Under the pieces are notes generated by a model. The model was not told the DNA's origin and did not search any database. It was given only the letters and a program-made list of their open reading frames with translations. Below are positions 12,031-23,547 of a DNA stretch of 64,000 nucleotides, piece by piece. The position numbers and the translations under genes were made by a program. Source of the DNA: Flaccisagitta enflata (Eukaryota > Chaetognatha > Sagittoidea > Aphragmophora). Position 1 is the first letter of the stretch; the number at the start of each line of letters is the position of its first letter. The stretch is from NCBI GenBank assembly GCA_965153355.1, contig OZ231126.1:17670001-17734000 (forward strand), in the 5' to 3' direction.

Positions 12031-12044
12031 TTGAAACGCCTTCC

Positions 12045-12595
12045 GGATTACAGTAGATGTCGTCTAGACTTGGAAATACGGGGGAGCACATAAGCTGACT
12101 ATCAGTATAGTGGAGGGACTGATATTTTGCTGGTATAATATACAGACCCTAAGGGGTTGACGATGGGGTATGGCATCCCCCTACGGCTCACCTTAGGAAA
12201 AAAACTTTGAGTATAAAACGATAGATTTAAACGCTTATTTTGCAGAATTTCAGCTTCAGTTTTTTGCTTGATTAACAAAACCAGTGAGAGATTCGAAACT
12301 GGAACCTTTGGATAAACTGATCATAATGAATCAGAAGTCAAGTGAGTTAACCACTAAACCAATCTCAGCGACTGTCTCAATCAGACAAATTTGATTTATT
12401 GTATTCAAGAGAATTTTCTATCAACACAGCTGCCATACCCCATCGTCAACCCTATAGGTCCCTATAGGTCATACCCTTCAGGTCATAAGCATTATACACA
12501 CATAGTTTTATTTCAGTTGCATAAATGGTATTCAGGATATGAGGGCCCCCTTATTTCCAAGTCTAGACGACATCTACTGTACCTTCTGGGGGCAT
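12045..12595. mobile_element. Foldback element, about 40-bp TIRs
   Basis: ACAGTAGATGTCGTCTAGAC then TTGGAAATACGGGGG near 12050-12090 recurs inverted as CCCCCTTATTTCCAAGTC then TAGACGACATCTACTGT near 12545-12585. A second inverted pair lies inside (GGTTGACGATGGGGTATGGC at about 12156 and its complement at about 12430). A tRNA-like module sits at 12283-12378. No transposase frame. Confidence 0.65.
12283..12378 (-). repeat. tRNA-like module (SINE head) in the foldback element
   Basis: On the minus strand GATTGGTTTAGTGGTTAACT resembles a tRNA D-arm/A box, and GGTTCCAGTTTCGAATCTC about 45 bases later resembles a B box/T-arm. An anticodon-arm-like ACTTCTGATT lies between. The acceptor stem does not pair well, so this is a tRNA-derived SINE-type module rather than a functional tRNA gene. 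Confidence 0.5.
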
Positions 12596-12738
12596 TACTT
12601 GTAGGGCGGGGGAGCCACCCCGTCTTACCTGAGCGCGCGCGCTTGTATGGCTCTAGGCTAGACCAAACTCTCGACTCTTGACTCCACACTCGACTGGAGT
12701 ATCAAGGGACCAGACAGTCAAACAAATTCAGGTCTCAC

Positions 12739-13281
<543 letters not shown>

Positions 13282-13731
13282 GTGTTTTTTTTTTTTTTTT
13301 GGTATGCATGTGGACGAGAGATAGGAAATTGAAATGGAAAGAGAAAAAGAGAGAAAAATAACTGATACTTGATAATAAAAACAAGGCTAGATACACGCAG
13401 ACGTACAGATTGTGGAGAAGCGAGAAGCGCCGCTTCTCGGAAACAGAGTGACAGAGTCGGAAGGTCTTGAAATATAGCTATGAAAAAAAATGAGAAAAAT
13501 GAAATTTTCTTTGGTAGATCAGCCTTACAGTTATCATGAATCATTTTTTCTCTATTTCAGTAAAAAATCACCTAAAATTTGTGTAGGTGGTTCATGAATC
13601 TATTATCTAAGAGTATTTGTTGTCAAAAATTGTCATAATTTTTTTCAAAAAATTATCATGTGAAACAGACTCCTCATGTCGGAACCTCTTAGGGGAAAAT
13701 CTTTGCTTCTCGGAAGTAAAGAATAATCTTA

Positions 13732-13908
13732 TTGTCTGGATACACGGCTACCCAAGTCGAGCGCTGATGAGCAGGGGCAGAGGTAAATGCATTTGGGCAG
13801 GAGCAGTGATGCCATAACCACCCGTAAATGTAAAGGGTGACGGACCGACAGACAGACGGACGGAAAAAGCGGACTAGCAGAGTGTAGAGTCGCGTTGCAC
13901 GCGACTAT
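13732..13908 (+). repeat. HTE with degraded 5' box
   Basis: GGATACACGGCTACCCAAGT, a TTGGGCAGGAGCAGTGATGC block, a GACC/GACA tract, and hairpin AGTCGCGTTGCACGCGACT at 13888-13906. The 5' box has decayed to AGTCGAGCGC. Confidence 0.75.
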
Positions 13909-14131
13909 TTAACGATAAAAAGAGGCCTGTAAACAATCAATTACTTCATTAAATATCAATCACATTTTTTTACTTTCATATATGATTGATACCAAACATG
14001 AGTCCAGCTTCTTAATGATCTAAGTCTCAAATTATCCTTGAGATTGTAAATAATGGTAGTATTTGTTTTTTGTCATGAGCCGACGTTGTTTTGAAAGGGA
14101 GAAAATAAATGGCTCATTGAATATTTTGATA

Positions 14132-14300
<169 letters not shown>

Positions 14301-14481
14301 GACAAACAAACACACAGCTTTTAAAAACGTTCCTATTTTTTCTGTGATCGACGCCAAAAGAAAATCGACCAAATTAAAAGATTTAGAATTTGCTGCGTTC
14401 ATCAACGACTGAATCTTGACTAAATGCAGTAAATTGAAAGCAAATCATGGACGAAAATGAGGCTAGTGTCCAGAGCATGAA

Positions 14482-14640
14482 CAAGGCCGGATACACGGCC
14501 AATACCAGTTGCGGACGGGTGGGCAGGGGCGGAAATGCGCGTTTTCATACATTCCAACTCGATCATCACGGACGGACAAACGGACGGACGGACGGACGGA
14601 CGGACAAAGCCTCTTATAGAGTTGCCTGTCCGCAACTAAA
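14482..14640 (+). repeat. HTE, AGTTGCG version
   Basis: Starts CAAGGCCGGATACACGGCC, which itself can form a GGCCG/CGGCC hairpin. The box AGTTGCGGAC (14507-14516) is the exact complement of the 3' arm GTCCGCAACT (14628-14637). The first hairpin arm is AGTTGCC (one mismatch). A (GGAC)n tract precedes CTCTTATAGAG. Confidence 0.85.
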
Positions 14641-14974
14641 AAGAATGAAAGGACAACACTATTCCAAGGCTTCCGAAGGCAAATAAGTGCGACGAAAGAA
14701 ATTTAATAATTTTGAACCATAATAACCGACACCAGACCCGAAGCGACATCCCCGATGCTGGCATAAGCAGGCCTAGAGGCGTCAACTATTCTATTCTATT
14801 TTAAATAGGCAGGTAGGACGGATAGATGGACAGATATGCAAAGAGATGCAAAATAGGGGAAATAAATAAACCGACGGACAGGCAGGCAGACAGACAGACA
14901 GACAGACAGACTAGCAGAAAGAGTGATAGCCGTATAGACTCAATAGACGCAAGGAGAAACCGAGCGAAAAAATG

Positions 14975-15195
14975 ATGCGGGGTCACAATATCGTTGTGGA
15001 CGGGTGGGCAGGGGCATCCAACCTCCAGCGTCACCCCAACCCCCACCCCACATACCTCCCACACGCAAAAAGAATCTGAAACGCTCGTTTTTCCACTTTT
15101 AAACTCGATCATCATGGACTAACAGACCAACGGACCAACAGACCGACGGACAGACGGACAAAGTCTCTTATAGAGTTACGTGTCCGCAACTAAAA
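14975..15195 (+). repeat. HTE-related element, GGGTCACAATATCG subfamily
   Basis: Starts GATGCGGGGTCACAATATCG, then TTGTGGACGGGTGGGCAGGG, a C-rich CCCCAACCCCCACCCC insert, a GACC tract, CTCTTATAGAGTTACG, and ends TGTCCGCAACTAAAAAG. It shares the HTE middle and tail with a different head. Similar heads occur at 40733, 42290 and 48090. Confidence 0.65.
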
Positions 15196-15812
15196 AGAGA
15201 GAAAAAGAGAGAAAAAAAGAGAAAAAAAGCGGAGAAAAGCGAAACCTTCAGAATAAGGAAAACAAAAAAAAAAGAGATTAAAAAGTCAAAACTCTCGGAC
15301 CAAAACAGATGCTCGAATCTGTGGATAATGACGCTCGGTTTTGAAGAGAAGCATCTTTTGAAAAGGGTGAGCGGCCTAGCGGTGGCTTATAGCAGCGGGG
15401 AGTGCGATGAATTTGAAGTGAAAATCAAGAGAGAGAGGAGCAGAGAGAGAGAAAGGGCACTGAGTGGGTGTTTCTATCGTCATATAGCGTGTCCGATGGG
15501 AAGCATTTTAGTAAACAAGAGTGCATGCGATGGTTAAAATAGTACATGTCCTCGGTGAGTCCATCTGTCTGTCGCCTCTTTTAACAGTTATGTGATTATG
15601 AGTCGATAAATAACTGGAGAGATCTGCAACTTTGTAGTTTGTAAATACGTTTAAGAGTAACTATAAGAGCGTCCTGTTGTCGGTCCGTCGATCCGTCAGT
15701 TCGTTCTTCCGATCGTCAAGTGCAAAGCGTCGACAGTTATGCGTAAAGTGAATGCGCGGCTAGCTTTCACAAGGATGTTTTTTTCTGAGTCATTCCAAAC
15801 ATTCATGTCTCT
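15196..15812. other. Intergenic DNA left of duplicon copy 1
   Basis: A purine-rich stretch is followed by unique-looking sequence. A 69-codon plus-strand frame at 15328-15537 has no recognisable domain and I do not call it. Confidence 0.45.
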
Positions 15813-15901
15813 CAACGTCAGAAACAGCGTCCTTCTTTGTCATCCTGCAACTTAATAATGTGTGCTCATGAATCTCAATGAGATGAGGGAGAGTACTTTG
15901 T

Positions 15902-15903
15902 GA

Positions 15904-15992
<89 letters not shown>
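15902..15992. repeat. (GT)n microsatellite in copy 1
   Basis: Matches the GT array at 51459-51553 in copy 2. Lengths differ and flanks align. Confidence 0.95.
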
Positions 15993-15993
<1 letters not shown>

Positions 15994-16041
15994 CTGACTG
16001 CGTGTGTGTCGTCTGTACAAGAGAGGGTGATTTTGACGTAC

Positions 16042-16175
16042 AAGATGTCGTTTTCTCTCTTTCTCCCTCTTTAGCTCTTTGTCTGTCTTGAGTTTGACGA
16101 AGATTTGCGGTGAGAGCTGACGTCTGTTTTTGCCAAGACGTGAAAAACTGCAGAGGCTCAGCCTCTGACTCAATA
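16042..16175 (-). CDS. Candidate exon 3, unknown duplicated gene, copy 1
   Basis: The minus-strand acceptor CAACTCAAAAG follows a T-rich tract. The exon reads ESEAEPLQFFTSWQKQTSAL then TANLRQTQDRQRAKEGEREK and ends before donor-like GTACGT. It needs one base to complete its first codon, which fits exon 2 (ends with two bases of a codon). The copy-2 counterpart (51587-51720) is the same 134 bp with an open frame and four amino-acid changes. It may encode a charged helix. The donor choice is uncertain. Confidence 0.45.
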
Positions 16176-16262
16176 CTTTTGAGTTGACGGGAAAACAACA
16201 AAAAAAGAAAGTCATAGTAAAGGTCAGCACCGCGCCGAAAATGATTTACAAAGATGATGATG

Positions 16263-16266
<4 letters not shown>

Positions 16267-16357
<91 letters not shown>

Positions 16358-16369
16358 AGAGATCCAGAA

Positions 16370-16459
<90 letters not shown>
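16267..16459. repeat. Two (GA)n arrays
   Basis: GA arrays at 16267-16354 and 16375-16459 separated by a short AAGAGATCC linker. Copy 2 has one continuous array at 51821-51982. Confidence 0.95.
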
Positions 16460-16464
<5 letters not shown>

Positions 16465-16709
16465 AGGTAATGAGAAAGAGGAGAAAAGATGATTGAAAGA
16501 AAAACCCAAGATGACAAAGAGAGAGCCAAAAGAAATGAGTCAAAATGAAGAATAACCTAAACTCATGATTAAGAACCGACAAAGATCAAGATGAAGAACA
16601 CGTAACACATAAGAAAATGAAATGTGTGAACGTGAAAATGTCTCTGATTCGCCGGAGGATGAAAGCCAAAGAGAGAGAGGGAAACACACACCCACAGAGA
16701 GAAAAAAAA

Positions 16710-16778
16710 AAGAAAGACAGAACGAAAGAAAGAAGGACAGACAGGCTAAAGGGTAGAAAGAAAGAAAGAAAGAAAGAA

Positions 16779-16865
<87 letters not shown>

Positions 16866-16915
16866 AAAAAAAAAGAAAGAAAGAAAGAAAAAAAGAAAAA
16901 AGAAAAAAAGAAAAA

Positions 16916-16971
<56 letters not shown>

Positions 16972-17215
16972 AACAAACAAATAAAGAAACAAAAGAGAAA
17001 CAAAGAAAAAAACAAAGTATAAAAGAAACAAAGAAAGAGAAAGAAAGAAAGAAAGAAAGACTGAAAGAAAGACAGACAGACAGAGAGAAAGATAGAAAGA
17101 AAGAAAGCAAACAAGCAAGCAAGCCAGACAGACAGACAGACAGACAGAAAGAAAGCAAGAAAGCAAGAAAGCAAGAAAGCAAGAAAGTCAGGAAAAAAGA
17201 AAGTAGAAAGAAAAG
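16710..17215. repeat. (GAAA)n / (GACA)n compound array
   Basis: Tetranucleotide purine array with GACA blocks at 16780-16815 and 17066-17145. The 200-codon Lys/Glu/Arg and Phe/Leu/Ser frames in it are artefacts. Confidence 0.95.
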
Positions 17216-17321
17216 AATCAATGTAATGAATTGATAAAGTTATGAATGAATGTATGATTTTATTGAATGAGTTATTGAATTCATGATAAAAAGTAAGAAA
17301 GAGGGAAAGATAATAAAAGAA

Positions 17322-17325
17322 AAAA

Positions 17326-17381
<56 letters not shown>

Positions 17382-17389
17382 ATTGAGGA

Positions 17390-17445
<56 letters not shown>

Positions 17446-17510
17446 AAAATAGAAAAAAAAAAGGAAAAAAGAAAAAAAGAAAAAAAGAAAAAAAGAAAAA
17501 CTAATGAAAA
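17322..17510. repeat. (GAAA)n array
   Basis: A second tetranucleotide array decaying into (GAAAAA). An HTE starts immediately to its right. Confidence 0.95.
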
Positions 17511-17522
17511 ACTGAATGAAAG

Positions 17523-17705
17523 AAGGCCAAATACTTGGCTAACCTAGTCGTGTGCGGGTGGGCAGGGGCAGTGGAAAAAAGGTTAACCAAGCATTTAGGC
17601 AGCACAATAATGCAAAAATCGGCCAGAAAAGCTGAGTGTTACGGATGGACGGACCAACCGACGGACTGACCGTGGGTCAGACATAGCGTGACCGCGACTA
17701 AAAAA
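17523..17705 (+). repeat. HTE, diverged
   Basis: AAGGCCAAATACTTGGCT, box AGTCGTGTGCGGGTGGGC, GTTAACCAAGCATTTAGGCA, GGACC tract, and tail GACCGCGACTAAAAA. Corresponds to 52875-53020 in copy 2, which has lost most of the 5' box. Confidence 0.7.
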
Positions 17706-18159
17706 GGCATTTGCGTACATGAATCGATTAATTAACTAAAGGCACTATTCCACTGTGTAGATGAAAGGATCCAACCGTAAACCCGTGAACGCGTGGTACC
17801 AAATGGCGATACCGTTGGAGAACACGTCGGAATGGGCATTTCATATGTCATGAATTTGTAGTATTAAATAGTATTTTGGAAATAAATTTGCGGTCCAATT
17901 ATGAAGAATAAACAATGTTGAATAAACAATGTTAAAAGGTTTCAATTATTATCGTTTCGTGAGCCATTAGTTTAAACATATGAAAAGGCGTCTGTTTTTG
18001 GTCGAGATTTTTTTGCTAGTTTTAATAACATAACTCGGAGATAAGGAAAATTGAAAACTGAAATTTCTTTGTTATCATTAGGTTTAGGCGTTCAAAGGGT
18101 AAAAGATTTCGGAAGAAAATGTCGACAGATAACGAAAGGCTGAACAAGAAGAGAGGGGC

Positions 18160-18169
<10 letters not shown>

Positions 18170-18255
<86 letters not shown>
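18170..18255. repeat. (GA)n microsatellite
   Basis: Copy 2 has a shorter GA run plus GACA units at 53490-53565 in the same flanks. Confidence 0.95.
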
Positions 18256-18257
<2 letters not shown>

Positions 18258-18570
18258 ACATAGACAGACTGTCACGCAGAGGCAAAGGTCATCTGGAAGG
18301 CAGACAGACAGACCGACAGACAGACAGACATATGCTCACTTGCAGTGGGAAACCACTCCACAGGCACACGGACAGAAGAGAGAGGGTAAGAATTCATACG
18401 AACGGGGGACAGATAACAAACAGAAAGAGGAAGGGCAGGGTAAAACCCTAAAGAGAAAATTTTGAAATGGAAGAATCAATCATTATCGCCAAAATTCCTT
18501 GTTGAAATAGAATCTGAATACGTAATCTGAATAACGTCAGAGCCTAATGAAGAATTTACCAATTCCCCAA

Positions 18571-18737
18571 CAAGGCCGGATACACGGCCAATACCAGTCG
18601 CGGACGGTTGGGCAGGGGCGGAAAAGCACATTTTTCCACTTTTCGACTCGTGTTCACGGACCGACCGACCAACCGACCAACCGACCGACGGACGGACGGA
18701 CAAAGCCTCTTATAGAGTCGCTTGTCCGCGACTAAAA
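18571..18737 (+). mobile_element. HTE insertion specific to copy 1
   Basis: Copy 2 reads TTCCCC-A6-GG at this point (about 53871-53884). Copy 1 has the full HTE between TTCCCCAA and A6-GG. The box AGTCGCGGAC (18596-18605) is exactly complementary to the 3' arm GTCCGCGACT (18724-18733). The insertion lies inside an A-run, so an AA duplication is possible but cannot be proven. Confidence 0.85.
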
Positions 18738-19304
18738 AAGGTGCAGATGAAAAAAAACTCAAATTTAGGAACAGTCAAAAACTGTCGATTGAAGAAAGAA
18801 GGCAGTAATAATAACCTCGCTTGCCAGGGCACGAAATCATTCAGGAGGGAGGGGGGGAGGCAGAGATCGATCTCGTGCGTACGTGCGTGTGCCAATGCAA
18901 GCGTGGTGGCGGCAGACTAACTCTCTGACTCTCTCTCTCTTTTCATCAAGGTTCCCCGCATCAAAAGCAATTTCGCAATTTAGAAAATTGAGATGTTCGA
19001 GCTCATTCTTACCAAACTAAAACGCCTTAACTTTAACTTAACCTCTCGTGCCTCGTGCGAAAGCTAATTTTTCTGGTCTGTATCTGCACTGCTTATCTCA
19101 TCCCTTGTTTCAACTTCAAGTACCCATCTTTTCGCTTTAAAATCTATTTTAGAAACACAGACGGAGTCCAGACATAACTTTTCTTTTCAATGTAAACATA
19201 AGAAAACCTGAATATTTGAGAAAAGGAGCAGATGCGGAGAAAGATAATGAGGTGAATAGATAGTACGTAAATGGAATGATTTTTTATTAATGGATGGATA
19301 GATA

Positions 19305-19343
19305 GATAGATGGCATATAGATAGATAGATAGACAGATAGCTG

Positions 19344-19413
<70 letters not shown>

Positions 19414-19490
19414 AAGCTTGATAAATAAATAGATAGACAGAAAGAAAGATAGACAGATAGATTGATAGATAGATACATAGACAGATAGAT

Positions 19491-19537
<47 letters not shown>

Positions 19538-19544
19538 CAGTTAC

Positions 19545-19589
<45 letters not shown>

Positions 19590-19616
19590 AAGATAGATTG
19601 ATAGATAGAGAGATGA
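19305..19616. repeat. (GATA)n array
   Basis: Tetranucleotide GATA array with scattered GACA/GAAA variants. The counterpart in copy 2 is 54467-54805. Ser-Ile-Tyr-Leu frames are artefacts. Confidence 0.95.
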
Positions 19617-19620
19617 ATAG

Positions 19621-20233
19621 GTCGTGGTGCAGAACAGCGCCAAATTTGACAAATCTTTCTGTACTGTGATAGAATACGCTGCTACGCAGCGGAAATGTGG
19701 CAAAAACTAAAGTGTTATGCATGCTTTATACTCCCTAAATTAATTAAAAACCGGTTAACTGACCAATAGTATTGATCTCGCATCGGTAAAGTCGCAGCAT
19801 ACTCAGTGAAACAACAGAATTCTTGGAAAAAAAATTGCACGGAAAACTTTAGATGTTGCCACGTAAAAAACCGAATCTGTCTCTGAATGCAAAATTTTGC
19901 ATTTCTAAGCACATGGCCTGTTTCTTTAAAGTGTTTAGACTGATGCCATGTTTTTCAAAATGCAAAATTTTGAATTCAGAGACAGATTCGGTTTTTTACG
20001 CGAGACATGTCAATGCACAAGAATCAATTTTTGTTAAAAATCCATCAATTTCGCATGCTTTTTTCTCACATTTCCTAAGCATATGGTACAGAAAAACGTT
20101 TTTCTATGCAAAAAATTGATGATTACCAAGCACAAATCCTTTATCTATATAAAAATTCTTTGAATGGATAAGATAAAAAATATCATATCAATCGTTTTGA
20201 CTTGTCAAATTGCGTACTCGTTTGCACTGTGAC
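19621..20233 (-). mobile_element. 613-bp TIR element, TSD ATAG
   Basis: Inserted in the GATA array of copy 1. The flanks ATAG (19617-19620, 20234-20237) are duplicated, and copy 2 has the uninterrupted array. The ends are GTCGTGGTGCAGAACAG and, inverted, GTCACAGTGCAAACGAG. An internal inverted repeat carries CCGAATCTGTCTCTGAAT and its complement around 19870-20000. A second copy, opposite orientation, is at 36112-36723. No transposase frame. The 4-bp TSD may narrow the superfamily, but I do not assign one. Confidence 0.85.
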
Positions 20234-20253
20234 ATAGATAGATAGAGAGATAA

Positions 20254-20289
<36 letters not shown>

Positions 20290-20415
20290 TTAGATGGATA
20301 GTTGGATGGATAAGTTGTGGTATTTTCATTCGTCGCTATCGATCGTTCTCTACCAACAGACAAAACTAATGCAATGGTTGCAGTGGTTGCACTAGTATGA
20401 TGGTTGTCTTTGCTT

Positions 20416-20719
20416 CAGGGGTGTATATAGTTGAGCGGCTTTTGATTTTCTTCCCCCCCCCCCTGCCTTTGATTTTCTTCCCCGCAACGAGTCGCATTGC
20501 GTTACAAAATCTTTGAATTTCTTCCCCTTAAAGCTACAAAACAGCATATTTTAGGTTTAAATAGTGTTAAATTGTGTTGTAGTAATTGCATTTTACCTTT
20601 TGGTAATACCAAAAGTGTTAGATCTTCAAAAATTTTCTTTTTTCTTTTTTTCAAACTTTTGATTTTTTTCCCCCATCTCCAAACCCTTTGATTTTATTCC
20701 CCAACTTTATACACCACTG
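20416..20719. mobile_element. 304-bp hAT-like MITE, TSD CTTTGCTT
   Basis: TIRs CAGGGGTGTATATAGTTG and inverted CAGTGGTGTATAAAGTTG. The 8-bp flanks CTTTGCTT (20408-20415, 20720-20727) are duplicated, and copy 2 has the single-copy empty site near 54920. The CAGGGGTGTATA-type end and 8-bp TSD fit hAT. The interior is repetitive TTTGATTTTCTTCCCC without coding capacity. Confidence 0.8.
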
Positions 20720-21005
20720 CTTTGCTTCTAACCTTGGTAACGTTTTTCCGCGCCCGCAAGGAGTTAATCAGTAGATTTAGTAGAATCATCAAACACCAGC
20801 TTCATCGAATCATCGACCATATCTTTTCCAACTCATGACCTGGGCCGAGCGTGACACTGCGGTAAACCTCTATCCCGTGGACGTTGCAACAACGCCATTT
20901 TCCACCACGTGGCGTAACGATGCAATTCATTGCAATATCGTGTCGGGGACGGTACGGTATGGGACGGGTCCTCAATTATCATAAGTATCTGTATTTACTC
21001 ATCGT

Positions 21006-23204
21006 TTGAATGCGCCGGAAGAAGACTGGAAGAAATTCAATCATGAACTTATGAAATTGGAAAGTAGCACGATTGTGAACTTCTCCCAGGTAACAGACTC
21101 CATTGACCTGCCATACTCAAGGCTGATGAAAAGAATCGACGTAGCAGCAAGAATCAGCTTAGGAAAAACCACTGTTAAAAACAAAATTGAAAAATATGAT
21201 TCCGATGAAATTAGAACTTTAAGAGCAAATAAAAAATGTATAAAGAATGAGCTTAAAGTATATCAGAACAACCGGGCTGGACTGATTGTGCAGTATAAAG
21301 AGATTCAAAGTCAGATCAGAGACAAGATTCTGATCAAGAAGACTGAAATGATAAATTTGCGTTTTAATAAAATGCTTGCAGATAAAAGCGGGACTAGTTT
21401 CTGGAAAGCTTTAAAAAGAATCACCCGCAGCAGCACAACTGAATGCCTGACCATTAAAGATGAAAACGGAAAGCGCATGTTTCATCCGGAGGATATAAAG
21501 GAGACTAAGGCCAAACATTACGAGTCCCTTTATCAAAAAATCCCAGTTGAACACCATCCATATCATGACATAGTAGAACGGGATATATTAGCATACTCAC
21601 AAAATACAGATTATGAAGATCTATGGTACAATGTCCCACCAACTGAAAAAGAGATACATGAAATAATAAAGAGTAAAAAGAATGGCAAAGCCACAACTGA
21701 TCTAAAAAATGAGATGATGAAACGATGTGACGTAGCCTTTACAAAAATACTCACACCCGTTATCACAACATCATGGATCAAAGAACTTATCCCTACTATC
21801 TTTAATATGGGACACATAACGAGTCTATGGAAAGGCAAAGGCGATCGAGAAAGCCTCAACAACCATCGCGGTATAACTGTATCTAGCAGTGTCGGAAACA
21901 TCCTTGAGGAAATCATAGATAAAAGAATGGAGAAGTTGATACAGTTTACCCAGGGTCAAGGAGGAGGAGTCCGTGGTGCATCAACTTATGATCATCTTTT
22001 CATAGTAAGGGCGGCGATGCAAATAGCCGTTGAAAGAAAACAAACACTTTTCCTAACTTTCTTTGATGTCAAGAAGGCATTTGACAAGGCGGATGTCAAC
22101 AACATGTTACACATAGCATGGAACTCTGGTGTTCGCGGCAAATTATGGCGACTATTGCGGAATATGAGCATTAACCTGGAAGCAACTGTAAAAACTCGTT
22201 ATGGAATGACAAGAACCATAAAAAGAGAAAATGGAGGTCGTCAAGGCTCTCGTTTGACAGGAAAACTTTTTTCTCGACAAATGGATATGTTATCTGAGCA
22301 ATTCATATCAAAAGAAATACCGGGCGCATTCAAAATCAGTGATGACCTTGATATCGGATGTCTGGAATGGGTGGACGATGCTCTCACACTAACGATTGGT
22401 GTGGAGAACACGGGAAATGTTCTGAATAAAGTAGACGAATTCGCAAAAGTAAATAAACTCGAATGGGGCCTCCAGAAATGTCAAGTCATGATGATCGGTA
22501 AAAAGATCAAAGTCCCGGAAAAATGGAACCTAGGATCAGACTATATTGAGAACACAACATCTTATAAATATCTTGGAGACGAGCTCACCAGCAATTGTAA
22601 AAACGACAAAAACATATTACTGCGAGACAACAAAGTCAGTGCACTAGTCAGGCAGATAAATACAGCTGCATCATCAGATATCATGATAGGCATCGAAACC
22701 AAAGTAATCCTTAAAATGTATGAGACACGAATAATCCCATGCCTTCTTAACAATGCGGAATCATGGACGCTTTCAACTAGTGATGAAAAGAAACTTGATG
22801 CAATCGGCATAAAGACGATGAAACGATTGTTCAACTTACCCACAACATCACCAAATGTGGCAGTTATTTACACATTCGGCCTTCTGTACATTACACAAGC
22901 CGTTGACAAGAAACGATTTATATATCTACATAGAATGCTCAATCGTGAAGAATCGAAATGGTCCCTTAAGGCACTCCTTGTACTGCGGGAAATGAATATT
23001 GGCTGGGCTGAGAATATGTTTCAAAAACTAAACGAGTACAGCCTGGAATCTGACCTTACAACGATAAAACAGTACACACTCAATGAATGGAAAGAAAAAG
23101 TACGGGTGGCAGTTTTGAAAAGAAATGGACAGAAACTCTTGGAAAATTGTGTAGTAATGAATAATGATGTAGCCAAGGTTCTGACGAAAACAAAACATAC
23201 ATGA
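21006..23204 (+). CDS. Non-LTR (LINE-type) reverse transcriptase, endonuclease missing
   Basis: Open frame of about 732 codons; it is open a few codons upstream, so the start shown is nominal. After a linker, RT motifs appear in order: WKGKGDRESLNNHRGITVSS, TFFDVKKAFDKAD (about residue 350), NGGRQGSRLTGKLFS, and LEWVDDALTL (about residue 455), where the usual Y/F-A-D-D is V-D-D. The catalytic aspartates are present. There is no room for the N-terminal endonuclease of a full LINE ORF2, so it is 5'-truncated. The C-terminal zinc-knuckle part is in another frame just downstream. Absent from copy 2, so it arrived after the duplication or was precisely removed there. Confidence 0.9.
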   Translation: MNAPEEDWKKFNHELMKLESSTIVNFSQVTDSIDLPYSRLMKRIDVAARISLGKTTVKNKIEKYDSDEIRTLRANKKCIKNELKVYQNNRAGLIVQYKEIQSQIRDKILIKKTEMINLRFNKMLADKSGTSFWKALKRITRSSTTECLTIKDENGKRMFHPEDIKETKAKHYESLYQKIPVEHHPYHDIVERDILAYSQNTDYEDLWYNVPPTEKEIHEIIKSKKNGKATTDLKNEMMKRCDVAFTKILTPVITTSWIKELIPTIFNMGHITSLWKGKGDRESLNNHRGITVSSSVGNILEEIIDKRMEKLIQFTQGQGGGVRGASTYDHLFIVRAAMQIAVERKQTLFLTFFDVKKAFDKADVNNMLHIAWNSGVRGKLWRLLRNMSINLEATVKTRYGMTRTIKRENGGRQGSRLTGKLFSRQMDMLSEQFISKEIPGAFKISDDLDIGCLEWVDDALTLTIGVENTGNVLNKVDEFAKVNKLEWGLQKCQVMMIGKKIKVPEKWNLGSDYIENTTSYKYLGDELTSNCKNDKNILLRDNKVSALVRQINTAASSDIMIGIETKVILKMYETRIIPCLLNNAESWTLSTSDEKKLDAIGIKTMKRLFNLPTTSPNVAVIYTFGLLYITQAVDKKRFIYLHRMLNREESKWSLKALLVLREMNIGWAENMFQKLNEYSLESDLTTIKQYTLNEWKEKVRVAVLKRNGQKLLENCVVMNNDVAKVLTKTKHT

Positions 23205-23547
23205 CGCGCTTACAAACACAAAATATAATTGTGAACCTTTGAATTGTATTATTGGGACCAACAAACAAAGGGCACGCACAATTTTCTTGTCACAGAATGG
23301 TATGCTCGAATGTGGTAAAAACATGAAGGGTACTATACCCGAGATATGTAATGAATGTCTGGTCCCTGACGATGAGAACCATAGATTGAACTCCTGTAAA
23401 AAGTGGACGCGGGAAAATAGGGACGGTGCTCCATGTGACTTTCGTGATATATACAGTGATAATCCTGGTACGGTGAATGAAATAATAGATGAAATTGAAA
23501 AAGTATGGGAAACCAGATACGCAAACGGTAGAATGAAAAAAATCTGA
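23185..23547 (+). pseudogene. Frameshifted C-terminus of the LINE protein with zinc knuckle
   Basis: The +1 frame is open from 23185, overlapping the end of the RT frame. It contains CNECLVPDDENHRLNSC, a CX2CX7HX4C zinc-knuckle-like motif at about 23350-23400 of the kind found at LINE C-termini. A single-base change in the A-rich overlap (23185-23204) would explain the frame break. Without other family members I cannot tell a disabling mutation from programmed frameshifting. Confidence 0.65.

Noticed and set aside
12283-12378. Functional tRNA gene
   Set aside because: A- and B-box-like segments are present but the acceptor and anticodon stems do not pair properly.
16540-17221. Long frames of Phe-Leu-Ser or Lys-Glu-Arg composition (about 200 codons)
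   Set aside because: Pure translation of GAAA/GACA arrays, open on both strands and in several frames. The same applies to Ser-Leu, Arg-Glu, Cys-Val, His-Thr and Ser-Ile-Tyr-Leu frames elsewhere.
21006-23204. Bacterial retron, group II intron or DGR reverse transcriptase
   Set aside because: Motif order, length and the C-terminal zinc knuckle fit a eukaryotic LINE ORF2. There are no template repeats or intron RNA domains nearby.
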